Positions 39,384 to 49,157 of a stretch of 64,000 nt of DNA are shown here, in pieces; positions within the stretch are counted from its first letter, which is position 1, and each line of letters starts with the position of its first letter. Source of the DNA: Thauera chlorobenzoica (GTDB lineage: Bacteria; Pseudomonadota; Gammaproteobacteria; Burkholderiales; Rhodocyclaceae). The translations under genes and the position numbers were made by a program. Below the pieces are notes generated by a model. The model did no database searches. It saw only the letters and a program-made list of their open reading frames with translations, and was not told the origin of the DNA. The stretch is from NCBI RefSeq assembly GCF_001922305.1, contig NZ_CP018839.1:3472001-3536000 (forward strand), in the 5' to 3' direction.

Positions 39384-40148
39384 ATGAGCCAGCAAGACCA
39401 CATCCTGATCGTCGACGACGACCGCGAGATCCGCCACCTGCTCGCCGATTACCTCGAAAAACAGGGGCTGCGGTGCACGGCCGTGGCCGATGGGCGGGAG
39501 ATGAAGGGCGCGCTCGAGCAACACCGCATCGACCTCATCGTGCTCGACGTGATGATGCCAGGCGACGACGGCCTGACCCTGTGCCGCAACTTGCGCGCCA
39601 GCGGCCGCGCCTATGCCGACACTCCGATCCTGATGCTGACCGCACGGGGCGAGGACATGGACCGCATCCTCGGCCTGGAGATGGGGGCTGACGACTATCT
39701 GGCGAAACCTTTCGTGCCGCGCGAACTGTATGCGCGCATCCGTGCCGTGCTGCGCCGCACCCGGGCGCTGCCCCCCAACCTGAATGCAGCGCCTCCGGCC
39801 AATGCCCGCGAACTGCGCTTCTCCCACTGGCGGCTGGACACCGTCAATCGCCACCTGATCGATGCCGACGGTACCGTCGTGGCGCTATCCGGTGCCGAGT
39901 ACCGGATCCTCAGCGTATTCCTGTCCCATCCGCAAAAGGTGCTGTCGCGCGACCAGCTGATGGAACTGACCCAGGGGCGCGAAGCCGACGTTTTCGATCG
40001 CTCGATCGACCTGCTCGTCAGTCGCGTGCGCCAGCGCCTCGGCGACAGCGCACGCGAACCGACGATCATCAAGACGGTGCGCAACGAAGGCTACGTCCTG
40101 GCCGCGGAAGTGACTGCGACCGGAACCCGCCCGGAAGTCGGCCGATGA
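39384..40148 (+). CDS. OmpR-family response regulator
   Basis: The 254-residue regulator has a receiver domain (acidic DDD at 11-13, phospho-acceptor D55 in VLDVMMPG, lysine in YLAKPF) and a C-terminal winged helix with VLSRDQLMELTQGR and ISLDLLVSRVRQRLGD-like sequence, ending IKTVRNEGYVLA. It is closest to OmpR. The stop overlaps the start of the sensor kinase by 4 bases (ATGA). Targets are not shown; the divergent Spy-like gene is the obvious local candidate. Confidence 0.9.
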   Translation: MSQQDHILIVDDDREIRHLLADYLEKQGLRCTAVADGREMKGALEQHRIDLIVLDVMMPGDDGLTLCRNLRASGRAYADTPILMLTARGEDMDRILGLEMGADDYLAKPFVPRELYARIRAVLRRTRALPPNLNAAPPANARELRFSHWRLDTVNRHLIDADGTVVALSGAEYRILSVFLSHPQKVLSRDQLMELTQGREADVFDRSIDLLVSRVRQRLGDSAREPTIIKTVRNEGYVLAAEVTATGTRPEVGR

Positions 40149-41482
40149 GCCTACCGTGGCCGCGCAGCCTGTTTGCCCGCCTGATCCTGATCTGGCTGGT
40201 CGGCATCACTTTGGTGCTGGCGGTGAGCCTGGCGCTGTTCCTCGGCGAGCGCGAGCGCATCGGCCGCAGCGCGCTGTTCGAGGGCGTGGCACAGGAGATT
40301 GCCGCCGCCGCCGACCTGCTCGACCGGATGTCGCCACCGGAGCGAGAACGCTGGATCGACGAATTCGGCCGCCGCCGCCTGCGCCTGAGCTTGAAGCCCT
40401 TGCGCGACGGCTTGCGTGCGCTCGGCGCAGAGCACCCGCTCCATACTGCCTTGCGCAACGCGATGCCCGCCCGCCCGTTCACCCTCTTCATTCATCCCCA
40501 CAATGGCCGGCCGCATCCGGTGCTGCTGATCTCCTTGCAACTTGCCGACGGCACCCGCGTACAGGTCCGCCTCCCCGACATCGCGCCGATGCCGCCGATC
40601 CGCCCCCCCCAGCCCGAACGCCTGTTTGCCGCACTGGCCGCGCTGATCCTCGGCGTCGGTTTGCTCACCTGGATCGCGGTGCGCCTGGCGACCCGGCCGC
40701 TGTCGCGCATGGCAGCGGCCGCCCGTGCGCTGGGCGAGGACCCTGGTCGGGCACCGATGGACGCCCACGGCCCGACCGAAGTCGCCCAGGCCGCCGCCGC
40801 CTTCAATCAGATGCAGCAGCGCATCCAGGAGCACGTGACCGAGCGCACCCGCATCCTGGCAGCGATCTCGCACGATCTGCAGACACCGCTCACCCGCCTG
40901 CGCCTGCGCGCCGAACTGGTCGATGACGTGACCTTGCGCAGCCGCATTCAGTCCGATCTGGATGCCATGCAGGGGCTGGTGAAGGAAGGGCTCGCCTACG
41001 CCCGCAGCCTCGACGAACGCGCACCGCCCCAGCCGATCGAACTCGTCCAGCTGCTGCAGGCGCTGGCCGAAGACGCGCGCGACATGGGATGGACGGTACG
41101 CGTGCACGGCGCACTCTCCCAGGCCCGCGTCGACGGCACCCCCTCGGCACTGCGCCGGGCGCTGTGGAACCTGATCGAAAACGGGATCAAGTTCGGCGGC
41201 GAAGTCGATATCGAGCTGTCGGCGACCGCCACCGGCTTCGAGATCCACATCCGCGACCACGGCCCGGGGCTGCCCGAGGCAGAGCTGGAAAAGGTGTTCG
41301 AGCCGTTCTATCGCACCGAAGCATCGCGCAACCGCGAGACCGGCGGCACCGGCCTCGGCCTCGCGATCGCCCGCAACCTGCTGCGCAGCCAGCATGGCGA
41401 AGTCAGTCTGCGCTCCCTTCCACAGGGCGGGCTGGAGGCGCGCGTGACCCTCGATACGCACCGCTCCCATCCCGGCAGATAA
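40145..41482 (+). CDS. EnvZ-like sensor histidine kinase
   Basis: This 445-residue kinase has a first membrane helix (about residues 10-33), a periplasmic domain of about 125 residues, a second helix (about 160-182) and a HAMP linker. The phospho-acceptor is H243 in AISHDLQTPLTRLRL, the EnvZ-type H-box, followed by ATP-binding motifs N (NLIENGIKFG), G1 (DHGPGLPE) and G2 (GGTGLGLAIARN). It is coupled to the response regulator. The signal sensed by the periplasmic domain is unknown. Confidence 0.92.
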   Translation: MSLPWPRSLFARLILIWLVGITLVLAVSLALFLGERERIGRSALFEGVAQEIAAAADLLDRMSPPERERWIDEFGRRRLRLSLKPLRDGLRALGAEHPLHTALRNAMPARPFTLFIHPHNGRPHPVLLISLQLADGTRVQVRLPDIAPMPPIRPPQPERLFAALAALILGVGLLTWIAVRLATRPLSRMAAAARALGEDPGRAPMDAHGPTEVAQAAAAFNQMQQRIQEHVTERTRILAAISHDLQTPLTRLRLRAELVDDVTLRSRIQSDLDAMQGLVKEGLAYARSLDERAPPQPIELVQLLQALAEDARDMGWTVRVHGALSQARVDGTPSALRRALWNLIENGIKFGGEVDIELSATATGFEIHIRDHGPGLPEAELEKVFEPFYRTEASRNRETGGTGLGLAIARNLLRSQHGEVSLRSLPQGGLEARVTLDTHRSHPGR

Positions 41483-41585
41483 CGAACGGCCGGGCATCCG
41501 GCGATACCGGCCCCCAAGGGAGCGGCGATGTGGTGTCTGCAGCATTCGCGCAGCCGGCGCAGGCGCGCGCCGAACCCGCCGGCGA

Positions 41586-41614
41586 TTGAGCGGGAAACCC
41601 GGCAGGGCTATAGT
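41586..41614 (+). promoter_or_regulatory. Sigma-70 promoter of the SpoIIAA-like gene
   Basis: TTGAGC (41586-41591) and TATAGT (41609-41614) are 17 bases apart, with a predicted start about 27 bases before the ATG at 41648. Confidence 0.65.
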
Positions 41615-41647
41615 TGTCTCATCCCGCGCCACTTCACGGAGGCTGTC

Positions 41648-42016
41648 ATGATCAGTACCGAACACACCGACCGACTGGCTGCGATCACTGTTTTCGGCGA
41701 ATTCACGCTGGCCGACTACAAGGAATTCGAGGAACTGGTCAATTACAAGATCCAGTTCAACGGTGCCCTCGACCTGCTATTCGATCTGCGCGAAATGGCC
41801 GGTTTCACCCTCGACGTGGCATGGGAGGAAATCAAGTTCTCCCGCCAGCATGCGCACGATTTCCGCCGCATCGCCGTCCTCACCGAAGATCAGTGGCTGA
41901 CCTGGAGCGCCTGGGTTTCACAGTTTTTCGTCGATGCCGAGGTGCGTGTCTTCAACGACGAAAGCGAAGCGCGCAGCTGGCTTGCTGCGGGCGAAGCCCC
42001 CCAGGCCGTGCCGTGA
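41648..42016 (+). CDS. SpoIIAA-like (STAS-fold) protein
   Basis: The 122-residue protein has the layout of SpoIIAA-like proteins: an early strand DRLAAITVFGEFTLADYKEF, then LLFDLREMAGFTLDVAWEEIKF, and the later AVLTEDQWLTWSAWVSQFF. Members are soluble and of unknown function; the fold is that of anti-sigma-factor antagonists but the phosphorylated serine region is not obvious here. Its stop overlaps the GTG start of the sulfurtransferase gene by 3 bases. It has its own promoter and a CACGGAGG ribosome site. Confidence 0.75.
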   Translation: MISTEHTDRLAAITVFGEFTLADYKEFEELVNYKIQFNGALDLLFDLREMAGFTLDVAWEEIKFSRQHAHDFRRIAVLTEDQWLTWSAWVSQFFVDAEVRVFNDESEARSWLAAGEAPQAVP

Positions 42017-42867
42017 GCGCATCCTACGCGACGCTGATCGGGGCGACCGATCTGGCGCAGCGCATCCGCGACCCGGACTGGGTGGTTTGCGACTGCCGCT
42101 TCGATCTCACCGACCCGGATTTCGGCTACCAGGCCTACCTCACCGGCCATCTGGCGGGGGCCCACTTCCTCGATCTCGACGAAGATCTGTCGGGAGCGAA
42201 AAACGGCACCAACGGACGCCACCCGCTTCCCGACCCCGCCCGCCTGGCCGCCTGCCTGGCCACCTGCGGGATCGGCAACCACAGCCAGGTCGTCGCCTAC
42301 GACGATGCCTGCGGGATGTTCGCTTCCCGCCTGTGGTGGCTGATGCGTTGGCTCGGTCACCGTCGCGTCGCCGTGCTCGACGGCGGACTGCAAACCTGGA
42401 TCAGCTGCGGACAAGCCCTCGACAACGAACGACCCGAGCCTCGTCCGAACACGTACAGTCTGGCGCTGCGCTCCGACCGGGTGGAAGTCGACTACGTCCT
42501 CGAACATCTCGGCCACCCCGACATGCTGCTCATCGACGCCCGCAGCCCCGACCGCTTCCGCGGCGAAAACGAAGTCCTCGACCCGGTCGGCGGGCACATT
42601 CCCGGCGCGATCAACCGCCATTACCGCGACAACCTCGACGAACACGGCTGCTTCAAGCAAGCCTCGGTACTGCGGGAAGAATTCGGCACGCTGCTGCAGG
42701 GACGCAGCCCACGCACGGTCGTGCACCAGTGCGGCTCGGGCGTCACCGCGTGCGCCAACGTGCTGGCGATGGAGACTGCCGGCCTGACCGGCTCCCGGCT
42801 CTATGCAGGCTCGTGGAGCGAGTGGTGCGCCGATCCGAAGCGGCCGGTCGCCCGCGGCGCGGGCTGA
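42013..42867 (+). CDS. Sulfurtransferase (two-domain rhodanese family)
   Basis: The 284-residue protein has two rhodanese domains. The C-terminal one carries the active loop HQCGSGVTACAN with catalytic C240; the N-terminal one lacks a cysteine in that position, as usual. The CGSG-x-T-A loop is of the thiosulfate/3-mercaptopyruvate sulfurtransferase type. Translation must start at GTG 42013, which overlaps the previous stop (GTGA); the first in-frame codons give VSASYATLIGATDLAQ, matching family starts. It moves sulfane sulfur to thiols or cyanide. Confidence 0.88.
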   Translation: MSASYATLIGATDLAQRIRDPDWVVCDCRFDLTDPDFGYQAYLTGHLAGAHFLDLDEDLSGAKNGTNGRHPLPDPARLAACLATCGIGNHSQVVAYDDACGMFASRLWWLMRWLGHRRVAVLDGGLQTWISCGQALDNERPEPRPNTYSLALRSDRVEVDYVLEHLGHPDMLLIDARSPDRFRGENEVLDPVGGHIPGAINRHYRDNLDEHGCFKQASVLREEFGTLLQGRSPRTVVHQCGSGVTACANVLAMETAGLTGSRLYAGSWSEWCADPKRPVARGAG

Positions 42868-42910
42868 AATCACCTCCCGGAGTCCGTCGCTCCGGCCGGC
42901 GCCCTTCCCG

Positions 42911-43726
42911 CTACCAGTCGACTTTTTCGACCGTGCCGAGCGAGCGCCCCAGAAAACGCTCCCCGATCGTCTGAAACCGCAAAGGCACATCGCTGACCAC
43001 GAAGCGGTAATCAGCCGCCCCGCCCGTGGCGCGGGCGAGTCCGGCCTGCTGCAAGTGCCGCGCAGCCAGTTCGGCAATGGTGAGCGCCGAGTCGATCATC
43101 CGCACGCGCGGCCCGGCCACGTCCCGCAGCAAGGGCTTGAGCAGGGGGTAATGAGTGCAGCCCAGCACCAGGCTGTCGACCTCCTCGGCGAGCACGGGGC
43201 GCAGGTACTCCTGCGCCGTCAGGCGGGTGACCTGATGCTCGAGCCAGCCCTCCTCCACCAGCGGCACGAACAGGGGGCAGGCCTGCGAATACACCTGCAC
43301 CGACGGGTCGAGCTCATGCATCCGCCGGGCGTAGGCGTTGCTGTTGATCGTCGTCGGCGTGCCGATCACGCCCACGCGGCGCCCCGCGGAATGGGCCACT
43401 GCGGCGCGGGCACCGGCTTCGATCACGTCGAGCACCGGGATGTCGGCGGCCAGCCGGTGCACGACTTCGGCCGCCACCGCTGCCATCGTGTTGCAGGCGA
43501 TGACCAGCATCTTGACTTCGCGCTGGAGCAGGAACTCGGTGATCTGCGCGGTGAAGTGCTCGATGGTGGCGACCGATTTCACGCCGTAAGGCACGCGCGC
43601 CGTATCACCGAAATAGATGATGCTCTCCAGCGGCAGACGCTCCATCAGCGCCCGTACCACAGTGAGCCCGCCGACCCCGGAGTCGAACACCCCGATCGGG
43701 CGCATCGCCGCCGACCCGCTCAACAC
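42911..43726 (-). CDS. murI: Glutamate racemase
   Basis: This 271-residue enzyme makes D-glutamate for peptidoglycan. Motifs are PIGVFDSGVGGLTVVRAL at the start, the first catalytic cysteine in IACNTMAA, and the second in LGCTHYPLL, with GTPTTINSNAY between them. All are intact. The start could be the ATG at 43726 or the one at 43705, which would remove seven residues before MRPIGVFDS. It follows tyrS on the same strand after about 45 bases. Confidence 0.95.
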   Translation of the reverse strand: MLSGSAAMRPIGVFDSGVGGLTVVRALMERLPLESIIYFGDTARVPYGVKSVATIEHFTAQITEFLLQREVKMLVIACNTMAAVAAEVVHRLAADIPVLDVIEAGARAAVAHSAGRRVGVIGTPTTINSNAYARRMHELDPSVQVYSQACPLFVPLVEEGWLEHQVTRLTAQEYLRPVLAEEVDSLVLGCTHYPLLKPLLRDVAGPRVRMIDSALTIAELAARHLQQAGLARATGGAADYRFVVSDVPLRFQTIGERFLGRSLGTVEKVDW

Positions 43727-43772
43727 GGCCTCCGGGACACACCACCACCACCGCCCTCACTCGAGGCAAGGC

Positions 43773-44972
43773 TCAAGACAGCACCACCGCAGCGAACTTG
43801 CGCTTGCCCACCTGCAGCACCACGGTCGCGCCGGCCGACAGCAGCAAGCCCTTGTCCTCGACGCGCTCGCCGTTCAGGCGTACCCCGCCCTGCTCGACCA
43901 TGCGCATCGCCTCGGAAGTGGTGCCGGTCAGCCCGGCCTGCTTGAGCACCTGGAACAGCGGCAGCCCGGCCTCCCCGACATCGACCCGGACTTCGGGCAG
44001 ATCGTCGGGAATCGCATTGCGCTGGAAGCGCGCCTCGAAATCCGCCAGCGCTTCCTCGGCGGCGGCCGCGCCATGAAAGCGTGTGACGAATTCCTGCGCC
44101 AGCATGACTTTGACATCGCGCGGATTGCGCCCGCCTTCGACCTCGCGGCGCAGCGCGGCGATTTCCGCGCTGGAGCGGAACGACAGCAGCTCGTAGTAAC
44201 GCCACATCAGGGTATCGGACACCGACATCGTCTTGCCGAAGATCTCTTTCGCCGGCTCGGCGATGCCGATGTAGTTGCCCAGCGATTTCGACATCTTGTT
44301 GATCCCGTCCAGCCCTTCGAGCAGCGGCACCATCACCACGCACTGCGGCTCCTGCCCGTAGTGCTTCTGCAATTCGCGCCCCATCAGCAGGTTGAAGCGC
44401 TGGTCCGTTCCGCCCAGCTCGACATCGGCCCGCATCGCCACCGAGTCATAGCCCTGGCACAACGGGTAGAGGAACTCGTGGATCGCGATCGGCTGGTTGT
44501 TGCCGTAGCGCTTGGCGAAATCGTCGCGCTCGAGCATCCGCGCCACGGTCTGCTGCGCGGCCAGCCGGATCATTCCCGCCGCCCCCAGCCCTTCCATCCA
44601 CGTCGAGTTGAAGCAGATCTCGGTCTTTTCCGGGTCGAGGATCTTGAACACCTGCTCCTGGTAGGTCTTCGCGTTGTCCAGGATCTGCTCGCGCGACAAC
44701 GGCGGGCGCGTGCTGTTCTTGCCGCTCGGGTCGCCGATCATGCCGGTGAAGTCGCCGATCAGGAACAGCACCTGATGGCCGAGCTCCTGGAAGTGGCGCA
44801 GCTTGTTGATCAGCACGGTGTGTCCCAGGTGGAGGTCGGGCGCGGTCGGATCGAAGCCGGCCTTCACCCGCAGCGGACGGCCGCGTTTCAGTTTTTCGAC
44901 CAGTTCGGCCTCGATCAGCAGGGCATCGGTGCCGCGCTTGATCAGCTCGATCGCAGCCTGAACATCACTCAT
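43773..44972 (-). CDS. tyrS: Tyrosyl-tRNA synthetase
   Basis: The 399-residue class I synthetase has the HIGH-type motif as HLGHT (in [13 protein letters not shown]) and KMSKS (in [12 protein letters not shown]). It ends with an S4-like RNA-binding domain ([14 protein letters not shown]). The length and the [10 protein letters not shown] motif place it in the TyrRS group related to the B. subtilis TyrZ form. All functional motifs are present. It is divergent from the M23 peptidase gene. Confidence 0.96.
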   Translation of the reverse strand: MSDVQAAIELIKRGTDALLIEAELVEKLKRGRPLRVKAGFDPTAPDLHLGHTVLINKLRHFQELGHQVLFLIGDFTGMIGDPSGKNSTRPPLSREQILDNAKTYQEQVFKILDPEKTEICFNSTWMEGLGAAGMIRLAAQQTVARMLERDDFAKRYGNNQPIAIHEFLYPLCQGYDSVAMRADVELGGTDQRFNLLMGRELQKHYGQEPQCVVMVPLLEGLDGINKMSKSLGNYIGIAEPAKEIFGKTMSVSDTLMWRYYELLSFRSSAEIAALRREVEGGRNPRDVKVMLAQEFVTRFHGAAAAEEALADFEARFQRNAIPDDLPEVRVDVGEAGLPLFQVLKQAGLTGTTSEAMRMVEQGGVRLNGERVEDKGLLLSAGATVVLQVGKRKFAAVVLS

Positions 44973-45014
44973 TGAATTTCTCCAAAAATACCTTCCCGAA
45001 CAAGTCGATTACTT

Positions 45015-45023
45015 TGCTACACT
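45015..45023 (+). promoter_or_regulatory. Extended -10 upstream of the M23 peptidase gene
   Basis: TGCTACACT fits the extended TGn-TACACT pattern and lies 32 bases before the GTG start. No good -35 is present, as often with extended -10 promoters. Confidence 0.5.
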
Positions 45024-45054
45024 CGCGGAAATTTTTTGCCTATTCAAGCCTACC

Positions 45055-46383
45055 GTGTCCATGAAGGCCAGAAAGACCCGAATTCTAGCCGATCTACCGG
45101 CCCGACTCCTCACCCGCCCACGCAACTGGTTCTTCGGCGGGGTGGCCGGCGCGTCCTTGCTCGGAGTCGTCGCCGCCACTGCGGTCGCGCCCGGCATGAG
45201 CACTGCGGACATCCCGTTTGCGCGCGTCGTCGAAACCTTGCCGGTACCAGCGCTCGTTCCCGAACCCGCGCATGACCTGCCGTTCGTGCATAGCGATCGA
45301 ATTCAGCCGGGCGACACCCTGCAGTCGATTTCGCGCCGTGTCGGCATCCACGATGCCGAAGCGCTCGACATGCTGTCGAGTTCGGAGCAGGGCCGCCAGG
45401 CCCTGCGCCAGCTGCGCGCCGGACGCTCGGTGACCGCTGTCGTCCATGCCGACGGGCGCATCGCATCATTCAGCCTGCCGCTCGGCAACACCGGCCGGCA
45501 GCTTGTCGTCGAACGTGGGGACAAGGGCCTGGCGCTGCACGAGGCGGACGACAGTGCGCAGCTGACGATGATCGAAATGCGCTCCGGCACGATCTCCAAC
45601 TCCTTGTTCGGCGCCACCGACGCGGCCGGCGTGCCCGACAGCGTCGCCAATCAGTTGGTCGAACTGTTCGGTACCACGATCGATTTCCATACCGATCTGC
45701 GCAGTGAAGATCGCTTCAACGTGATCTACGAGTCGATCCACGCAGACGGCAATCCGGTTCGCGCTGGCCGCATTCTCGCCGCCGAGTTCATCAACAACGG
45801 AACGCGCCATGCGGTCGTGCTCTACCGCGGCCCCAGCGGCAAGGACCAATACTACACGGATGATGGCCGCAGCCTGCGCCAGGGCTTCCTGCGTTCCCCG
45901 CTGGAGTTTTCCCGGGTCAGCTCGAGCTTCGGGCGGCGCCTGCACCCCATCCATCGAAGCTGGCGCAAGCACAACGGCACCGACTTTGCCGCACCACGCG
46001 GGACGCCGGTAAAGGCCACTTCCGACGGTACGGTTGATTTCGCCGGAACGCAGAACGGCTATGGCAAGATCGTCATCCTCAAGCACCGCAACAACATCGC
46101 CACCGCTTACGCTCATCTGAACGGTTTCGCTGGCGGCTTGCGCAAGGGGCAGGCCATCAGCCAGGGAGAGCTCATCGGCTACGTGGGCTCCACCGGCTGG
46201 GCCACAGGGCCGCACCTGCACTACGAAGTGCGCATCAACAACGTCGCAAAGGACCCGATGACCGTGGCCCTGCCCATGGCCGATGCCTTGAGTCCTCGCG
46301 AACTCGCCGCATTCCGCCAGGAAACCGCGCCCCTGCGCGAGCGCTTCGCCCTCCTCAATTACGAGCTTGCCAGCGCAAACTGA
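45055..46383 (+). CDS. M23-family cell-wall peptidase (membrane-anchored)
   Basis: The 442-residue protein has one N-terminal membrane anchor (about residues 25-45), a middle region with IQPGDTLQSISRRVGI resembling a LysM/OapA-type module, and an M23 peptidase domain near the C-terminus. The zinc site is KHNGTDFAAPRGTPV and GWATGPHLHYEVR (HxH). It cuts peptide cross-links in peptidoglycan or regulates such enzymes, like MepM. Either GTG 45055 or ATG 45061 can be the start; the difference is two residues. It converges with erpA. Confidence 0.9.
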   Translation: MSMKARKTRILADLPARLLTRPRNWFFGGVAGASLLGVVAATAVAPGMSTADIPFARVVETLPVPALVPEPAHDLPFVHSDRIQPGDTLQSISRRVGIHDAEALDMLSSSEQGRQALRQLRAGRSVTAVVHADGRIASFSLPLGNTGRQLVVERGDKGLALHEADDSAQLTMIEMRSGTISNSLFGATDAAGVPDSVANQLVELFGTTIDFHTDLRSEDRFNVIYESIHADGNPVRAGRILAAEFINNGTRHAVVLYRGPSGKDQYYTDDGRSLRQGFLRSPLEFSRVSSSFGRRLHPIHRSWRKHNGTDFAAPRGTPVKATSDGTVDFAGTQNGYGKIVILKHRNNIATAYAHLNGFAGGLRKGQAISQGELIGYVGSTGWATGPHLHYEVRINNVAKDPMTVALPMADALSPRELAAFRQETAPLRERFALLNYELASAN

Positions 46384-46433
46384 GCCTCCTCCGCATGTGG
46401 CGCACCGGCACAAACTGCACGTGCGCGGCGGAT

Positions 46434-46477
46434 GCAGTAAAGACAACGGGCGCCGCGGCGCCCGTTGTCTTTACTGC
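46434..46477. terminator. 44-bp perfect palindrome, bidirectional terminator
   Basis: Bases 46434-46455 are exactly complementary to 46456-46477. The ends of the arms are A/T-rich (GTAAAGACAA) and the centre is G+C-rich. It lies between the stops of the M23 peptidase gene (46383) and erpA (46523). Confidence 0.85.
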
Positions 46478-46522
46478 TGCTGAAGCTCCGGTGCCGGACA
46501 GACCGGCGCCGGCGGCAAGGAC

Positions 46523-46873
46523 TCAGACCGAAAAGGACGAACCGCAACCGCAGGTGCTGGTTGCATTCGGATTGCGGATCACGAACTGAGAACCTTCCAG
46601 ACCTTCCGTGTAGTCGATTTCAGCACCGAGAAGATACTGGTAACTCATCGAGTCGATCAGCAGCATCACGCCATTCTTCTCGTAAGTCGTATCGTCCTCG
46701 TTGACCTCCTCATCGAAGGTGAATCCGTACTGGAAGCCCGAGCAACCGCCACCCGACACGAAGACACGCAGCTTGAGATCGGGATTGCCTTCTTCCTCGA
46801 TCAGCTCGCGAACCTTGTTCGCCGCACTATCGGTGAAGACCAGGATGTCGGGGGTTTCAACTTCTGCGCTCAT
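46523..46873 (-). CDS. erpA: Iron-sulfur insertion protein ErpA
   Basis: The 116-residue A-type carrier has the three conserved cysteines in [11 protein letters not shown] and TCGCGSSF. The stretch [19 protein letters not shown] points to ErpA rather than IscA or NfuA. It carries Fe-S clusters to target enzymes such as IspG/IspH and respiratory dehydrogenases. The start at MSAEVETPD (46873) is preferred; an upstream in-frame ATG adds a basic, histidine-rich stretch not found in homologues. It follows argC on the same strand. Confidence 0.94.
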   Translation of the reverse strand: MSAEVETPDILVFTDSAANKVRELIEEEGNPDLKLRVFVSGGGCSGFQYGFTFDEEVNEDDTTYEKNGVMLLIDSMSYQYLLGAEIDYTEGLEGSQFVIRNPNATSTCGCGSSFSV

Positions 46874-46965
46874 GTTTTCTCCTCTGTTGGGGCGATGGTG
46901 CGAATGATGCGCCCTTCGCCGCCCCGCCGTCAAAATCAGATCGTTGCCGATGCCGCGAGTTCCCT

Positions 46966-48003
46966 TCAGGGGCTGACCGGCACGATATCCAGTCCAGCTT
47001 CCTCGTCAACCCCGAACATGATGTTGAGATTCTGCACCGCCTGCCCCGCCGCCCCCTTGACCAGATTGTCGATGACCGACAGCACGACCACGGTATCGCC
47101 CCCCTGCGGGCGGTGAACAGCGATGCGGCACAAATTCGATGCACGCACCGAGCGGGTTTCGGGATGGCTACCGGCCGGCATCACATCGACAAAAGCCTCG
47201 CCCGCATAGCGCGCTTCATACAGCGCCTGCAGATCGACCTCACTCACGCCGGGCTGCAACCGCCCGTACAGGGTGGCGTGGATGCCACGGATCATCGGCG
47301 TAAGATGCGGTACGAAAGTAAGCTCGACCGGCTTGCCTGCAACGCGTGACAGCCCTTGCCGGATCTCGGGCAGATGGCGGTGTCCCGCTACGCCATAAGC
47401 CTTGAAGCTGTCGGCCGCCTCGGGCAGCAGAGTATGGACCTCGGCCTTCCGCCCGGCACCGGAAACGCCCGACTTGACATCCGCGATCAGATGTCCGCCA
47501 TCGATCAGCCCGGCTTCGATCAAGGGCAGGAAACCAAGCTGGACGGCCGTTGGATAGCAGCCGGGATTGGCCAGCACACGCGCGGAACGGATCTGGTCAC
47601 GATTGAGCTCAGGCAAGCCATAGACCGCTTCAGCGGCCAGCGCCGGAGCGGCATGCTCCATTCCGTACCACTTTTCCCATTCGGCGATGTCGCGGATGCG
47701 GAAGTCCGCCGCCAGATCGATTACACGCACACCCGCTGCAACCAGCTCCGCCGCCTGTTTCATCGCAATCCCATTCGGGGTTGCAAAGAACACGGCATCG
47801 CATTTTTCCAACGCGGCGTCCTGAGGAGCGACGAACTTCAAGGCCACCCGGTGGCGCAGACTGGGAAAGATGTCCGACACCGCCATACCCGCTTCGCCGC
47901 GAGAAGTGATCGCAACGAGATCCACTCCCGGATGGCGGCACAGCAGGCGCAACAATTCGACGCCGGTATACCCGGTCCCGCCAACCACTCCAACTTTGAT
48001 CAT
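46966..48003 (-). CDS. argC: N-acetyl-gamma-glutamyl-phosphate reductase
   Basis: The 345-residue enzyme reduces N-acetylglutamyl phosphate in arginine synthesis. It begins [21 protein letters not shown], an NADP-binding Rossmann start, and has the catalytic cysteine in [13 protein letters not shown] (about residue 147) and the later [11 protein letters not shown]. It is the longer, proteobacterial form. It is downstream of rpsI, with a terminator between them, and upstream of erpA. Confidence 0.96.
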   Translation of the reverse strand: MIKVGVVGGTGYTGVELLRLLCRHPGVDLVAITSRGEAGMAVSDIFPSLRHRVALKFVAPQDAALEKCDAVFFATPNGIAMKQAAELVAAGVRVIDLAADFRIRDIAEWEKWYGMEHAAPALAAEAVYGLPELNRDQIRSARVLANPGCYPTAVQLGFLPLIEAGLIDGGHLIADVKSGVSGAGRKAEVHTLLPEAADSFKAYGVAGHRHLPEIRQGLSRVAGKPVELTFVPHLTPMIRGIHATLYGRLQPGVSEVDLQALYEARYAGEAFVDVMPAGSHPETRSVRASNLCRIAVHRPQGGDTVVVLSVIDNLVKGAAGQAVQNLNIMFGVDEEAGLDIVPVSP

Positions 48004-48126
48004 GCTCTTTCCTCACTGCAAAGATCCCGAACGGAAATTATCGCACTCCCGCGGCAGAACGCAGCGCCCATCGCGGCAAGGTCTGAAACCGATCGAGCGA
48101 GACACCGTTCGCCGGCGCCCGGAAAG

Positions 48127-48158
48127 CGCAAAAGCCGCCTGAAGAGGCGGCTTTTGCG
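48127..48158 (-). terminator. Terminator of rplM-rpsI
   Basis: A 14-bp perfect stem (48127-48140 with 48145-48158) with TTTT in the descending minus-strand arm lies about 20 bases after the rpsI stop. Confidence 0.88.
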
Positions 48159-48177
48159 AGGTTCTTCCCTGCGCTGA

Positions 48178-48570
48178 TCAGCGCTTGGAGAACTGCTTGC
48201 GACGACGTGCCTTGCGCAGGCCGACTTTCTTCCGTTCGACTTCGCGGGCATCGCGGGTCACGAAACCCGCCGTGCGCAGCTCGGATTTCAGCTCGGCACT
48301 GAAATCGATCAGGGCACGGGTGATGCCGTGGCGAACCGCACCGGCCTGACCGGATTCGCCACCACCGGTGACGTTCACCATGATGTCGAACTTATCCTGA
48401 TTGCCGGTGAGCACCAGCGGCTGACGCACGATCATGCGGCCGGTTTCACGCGAGAAGAACTCGTCGACCGTCTTGCCATTGACGACGATGTTGCCGGAGC
48501 CCGGCTTGATGAATACACGGGCAACCGCGGTCTTGCGGCGACCGGTACCGTAGTTGTAAGTCACAGCCAT
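48178..48570 (-). CDS. rpsI: 30S ribosomal protein S9
   Basis: This 130-residue protein is a complete S9, starting [20 protein letters not shown] and ending [14 protein letters not shown], the C-terminal tail that reaches the ribosomal P site. It begins 12 bases after rplM, the universal L13-S9 pairing. Nothing unusual. Confidence 0.97.
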   Translation of the reverse strand: MAVTYNYGTGRRKTAVARVFIKPGSGNIVVNGKTVDEFFSRETGRMIVRQPLVLTGNQDKFDIMVNVTGGGESGQAGAVRHGITRALIDFSAELKSELRTAGFVTRDAREVERKKVGLRKARRRKQFSKR

Positions 48571-48582
48571 TTATCGGCTCCT

Positions 48583-49011
48583 TCAGATCTCGAGGACTTG
48601 CGGCTGCTGAGCGGTGTGCGGATGGGACGGCCCCGCATAGCACTTCAGCTTCTTCAGCATGGCGTAGCCCAGCGGGCCCTTCGGCAGCATGCCCTTCACC
48701 GCCTTCTCGAGCACGCGCTCGGGGAAGCGCTGCTGGAGCTTGGTGAAGTTGGTTTCGTAAATGCCCCCCGGGTAACCGGAGTGGCGGTAGTACTTCTTGT
48801 CCTGGGCCTTGTTGCCGGTCACGCGCAGCTTGTCGACATTGACGACGACGATGAAATCGCCGGTATCAACGTGAGGGGTGTAAATGGCCTTGTGCTTGCC
48901 GCGCAGACGGCGAGCCACTTCGGCGGCAAGACGGCCAAGCACCTTGTCCGTGCCGTCGACAACGAACCAGTCGCGCTTGACCTCGTGCGGCTTGGCAGAA
49001 AACGTCTTCAT
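48583..49011 (-). CDS. rplM: 50S ribosomal protein L13
   Basis: The 142-residue L13 begins [20 protein letters not shown] and contains [28 protein letters not shown] and [13 protein letters not shown] sequence ([13 protein letters not shown]). It is the first gene of the rplM-rpsI operon. Its promoter lies at 49067-49096, downstream of a separate small RNA candidate. In E. coli this operon is autoregulated by L13; whether that holds here is not seen. Confidence 0.97.
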   Translation of the reverse strand: MKTFSAKPHEVKRDWFVVDGTDKVLGRLAAEVARRLRGKHKAIYTPHVDTGDFIVVVNVDKLRVTGNKAQDKKYYRHSGYPGGIYETNFTKLQQRFPERVLEKAVKGMLPKGPLGYAMLKKLKCYAGPSHPHTAQQPQVLEI

Positions 49012-49066
49012 GTGGATCCTCGATCTTGTCAGGCCTGCGAACCGGCCGTCAAACGGAAAGCTCGCA

Positions 49067-49096
49067 ATGCTAATGCGAGCGCCGGCCCGATGTCAA
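49067..49096 (-). promoter_or_regulatory. Sigma-70 promoter of rplM-rpsI
   Basis: On the minus strand TTGACA (49096-49091, perfect) and TAGCAT (49072-49067) are 18 bases apart. The leader to the rplM ATG is about 50 bases. This promoter is independent of the upstream small RNA promoter. Confidence 0.75.
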
Positions 49097-49127
49097 TTAC
49101 TCTGTGCGCTTGACGTCATGTCAGGCG

Positions 49128-49157
49128 AAAAAAAACGCAGTCCGCGAGGACTGCGTT
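49128..49157 (-). terminator. Terminator of the small RNA upstream of rplM
   Basis: AACGCAGTCC (49134-49143) pairs perfectly with 49148-49157, and on the minus strand the hairpin runs into eight consecutive T (49135-49128). Confidence 0.92.
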
